Positions 18,999-20,236 of a stretch of 20,236 bases of DNA are shown in pieces. Made by a program: the position numbers and the translations under genes. Source of the DNA: Ectocarpus siliculosus (Eukaryota > Sar > Phaeophyceae > Ectocarpales > Ectocarpaceae); assembly GCA_000310025.1 (NCBI GenBank), contig FN649751.1:4485877-4506112 (forward strand), read 5' to 3'. The stretch's first letter is position 1, and each line of letters opens with the position of its first letter. Below the pieces are notes generated by a model. The model ran no database searches. It saw only the letters and a program-made list of their open reading frames with translations, and was not told the origin of the DNA.

Positions 18999-19752
18999 AT
19001 CAGCTTGCACGCCAAACAATGCTCGTAGGAGGCAGCAAGCAACTGCTGCTGTAGATAAGATATAAATTATTCTTCCGCCAAGAAGGGAAATAATTATTTG
19101 CCGACCCACAAAAGAAAAGACAGGGAAAAAAAGAAAAAAACAACAAAACGAAAAACATCACGCGAAACTCGCGCATGCACATATATGTATGTATACGCCA
19201 ACGATAGTTAAATCTATGCCAAACAGCCGGCCCCAGGAGGTTCTTTTCCAACCGAGGTCTAGCCTTTTCAAATCGACACCGGTGGTTTTGGGTCCAACTA
19301 AAGGACGAGTCAACGAACCCACCAGTCCATGGAATCAAAACTGAATCAACAAAATATATGCTAATGCAGAGTGTCCCGAGAGCATACGACGAGACAAAAA
19401 ACTGGCGTAGAAAGATCACCTACATGGAACGGAAGCGCATTCGAATGCATCATCATCGATGATCTCAACCACGGACGGGCAGGGTTCAGTCTCTCTGATG
19501 CATCTACAAGTGTACAGCACTGCCCTTGCGTAGTGGAGACCGAACCAAAACAACGACCTCAACTTCGACAATCAACCCCATACACCGCGAGAACGAGTCA
19601 GAAATCCAGGTAGATACCTTGCTTGGCCCACTGTTGTACGCAAACCAAAAGCGCCAACCTTTTCCTTAATCATTTGGCTTTAAAACAATGCTGTCAGCCA
19701 TTTGGTCAGACTAAAAAAAATTATCACCGCTTTAAAGGTTTTGTGACACGCA

Positions 19753-19848
19753 CTATAACGCTGGCGGCCCAAGCCTCTCCACGGCCTCCTCCCTCCCTAC
19801 AGCAGTAGCTTGGGCGAGCTGTTCTCCCTCATGAGCCGAAAACGCAGT
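19753..19848 (-). CDS. Weak candidate: last exon of a leftward gene
   Basis: On the - strand CTCCCACTCCTAG (ending 19849) resembles a splice acceptor. It is followed by 31 codons reading TAFSAHEGEQLAQATAVGRE and onward, ending GPPAL-stop at 19753-19755. The Ala/Glu-rich composition and GC content look more coding-like than the flanks. No upstream exon is identifiable before the window edge, so this may be chance. Confidence 0.15.
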   Translation of the reverse strand, partial: TAFSAHEGEQLAQATAVGREEAVERLGPPAL

Positions 19849-20236
19849 CTAGGAGTGGGAGTCTGTCATCCCACTGCTTGCCTCGTCCTTCACGAGCAGC
19901 CATTAACGGCGACCAACCCGGTCATCAAGCTAAACGCTCATCATCCATTCCGTTCTCACACGAAGCGATTCACCCCAGCTACCACAAGCCCACACCTACA
20001 CACTCGGGCCTCCAATTAATTCAAGTTCACGACAATTGTTTCCAAATTTCACCGTTCGTTCGCGACCAGCCACAGCAGCAGAGACAACAACAAAAAAAAT
20101 GACGCTGGACAGAAAACCGACAAAGATCACACGCCGCCCCCTCTCGAAGTTTACAGCTGCTGTGTTATCGAATAATAAGGTCGGTGGTCTTCATCACAGA
20201 CCAAGCCTCGTTGCACGCCGAGATATAAACAAACAA
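19849..20236. other. Window end, no supported gene
   Basis: Mixed composition with CAG/CAA-rich sequence at about 20070-20100. It could be intron of a leftward gene or intergenic sequence. Nothing coding is supported. Confidence 0.4.

Larger units (their letters stand above)
17296..19752. other. Gene-poor region after the ankyrin gene
   Basis: AT-richer than the coding exons and full of simple repeats. It likely begins with the 3' UTR of the ankyrin gene; AATAAA occurs on the + strand at 18676-18681 and 18723-18728, and on the - strand as overlapping copies within 17982-17991. A leftward open frame of 161 codons at 18046-18531 and one of 139 codons at 19000-19419 show no recognisable motif or convincing coding composition, so I do not call them. 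Confidence 0.55.

Overview
This is nuclear DNA of a eukaryote with intron-rich genes: exons with GC-rich coding are separated by GT-AG introns of about 170 to 2,400 bases, with long gene-free stretches and abundant microsatellites. Gene style (Ala/Gly-rich insertions in a conserved housekeeping protein, large introns, a decayed non-LTR retrotransposon, ankyrin protein with a novel N-terminus) fits a stramenopile, most likely a brown alga such as Ectocarpus or a relative. The organism is inferred from style, not from a diagnostic marker. All gene models here are my own assemblies from splice signals and reading-frame continuity.

Layout. (1) 112-6039, + strand: the C-terminal part of an exportin-T (tRNA exportin) gene; its 5' part lies outside the window. 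At least five coding exons are visible. Intron 3 (2257-4681) is swollen by a broken, same-strand non-LTR retrotransposon (about 2355-4305) followed by poly-C and CTG/TTG microsatellites. The stop codon is uncertain: read-through to 6039, or splicing to a possible last exon at 7120-7269. (2) About 6040-8748: 3' UTR and intergenic sequence between two convergent genes. (3) 8749-11638, - strand: a three-exon gene for an unrecognised 282-residue protein with a poly-alanine run and an acidic patch. Its second intron only keeps frame if a GC-AG intron is used. (4) 11639-12646: a 1-kb divergent spacer, probably holding both promoters. (5) 12647-17295, + strand: a six-exon gene for a roughly 1,050-1,070 residue ankyrin-repeat protein with an unrecognised N-terminal region of about 330 residues and a C-terminal cysteine motif. 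(6) 17296-20236: gene-poor, AT-richer sequence with tandem repeats and a weak candidate for the last exon of a leftward gene near 19753-19848.

The three genes have no evident shared pathway. Exportin-T moves mature tRNA out of the nucleus; the other two are of unknown function. The most interesting items are the ankyrin protein with its novel N-terminal region, the GC-AG intron, the ambiguous exportin-T C-terminus and the collapsed retrotransposon. I see no bacterial-type system, CRISPR array, rRNA or tRNA gene.
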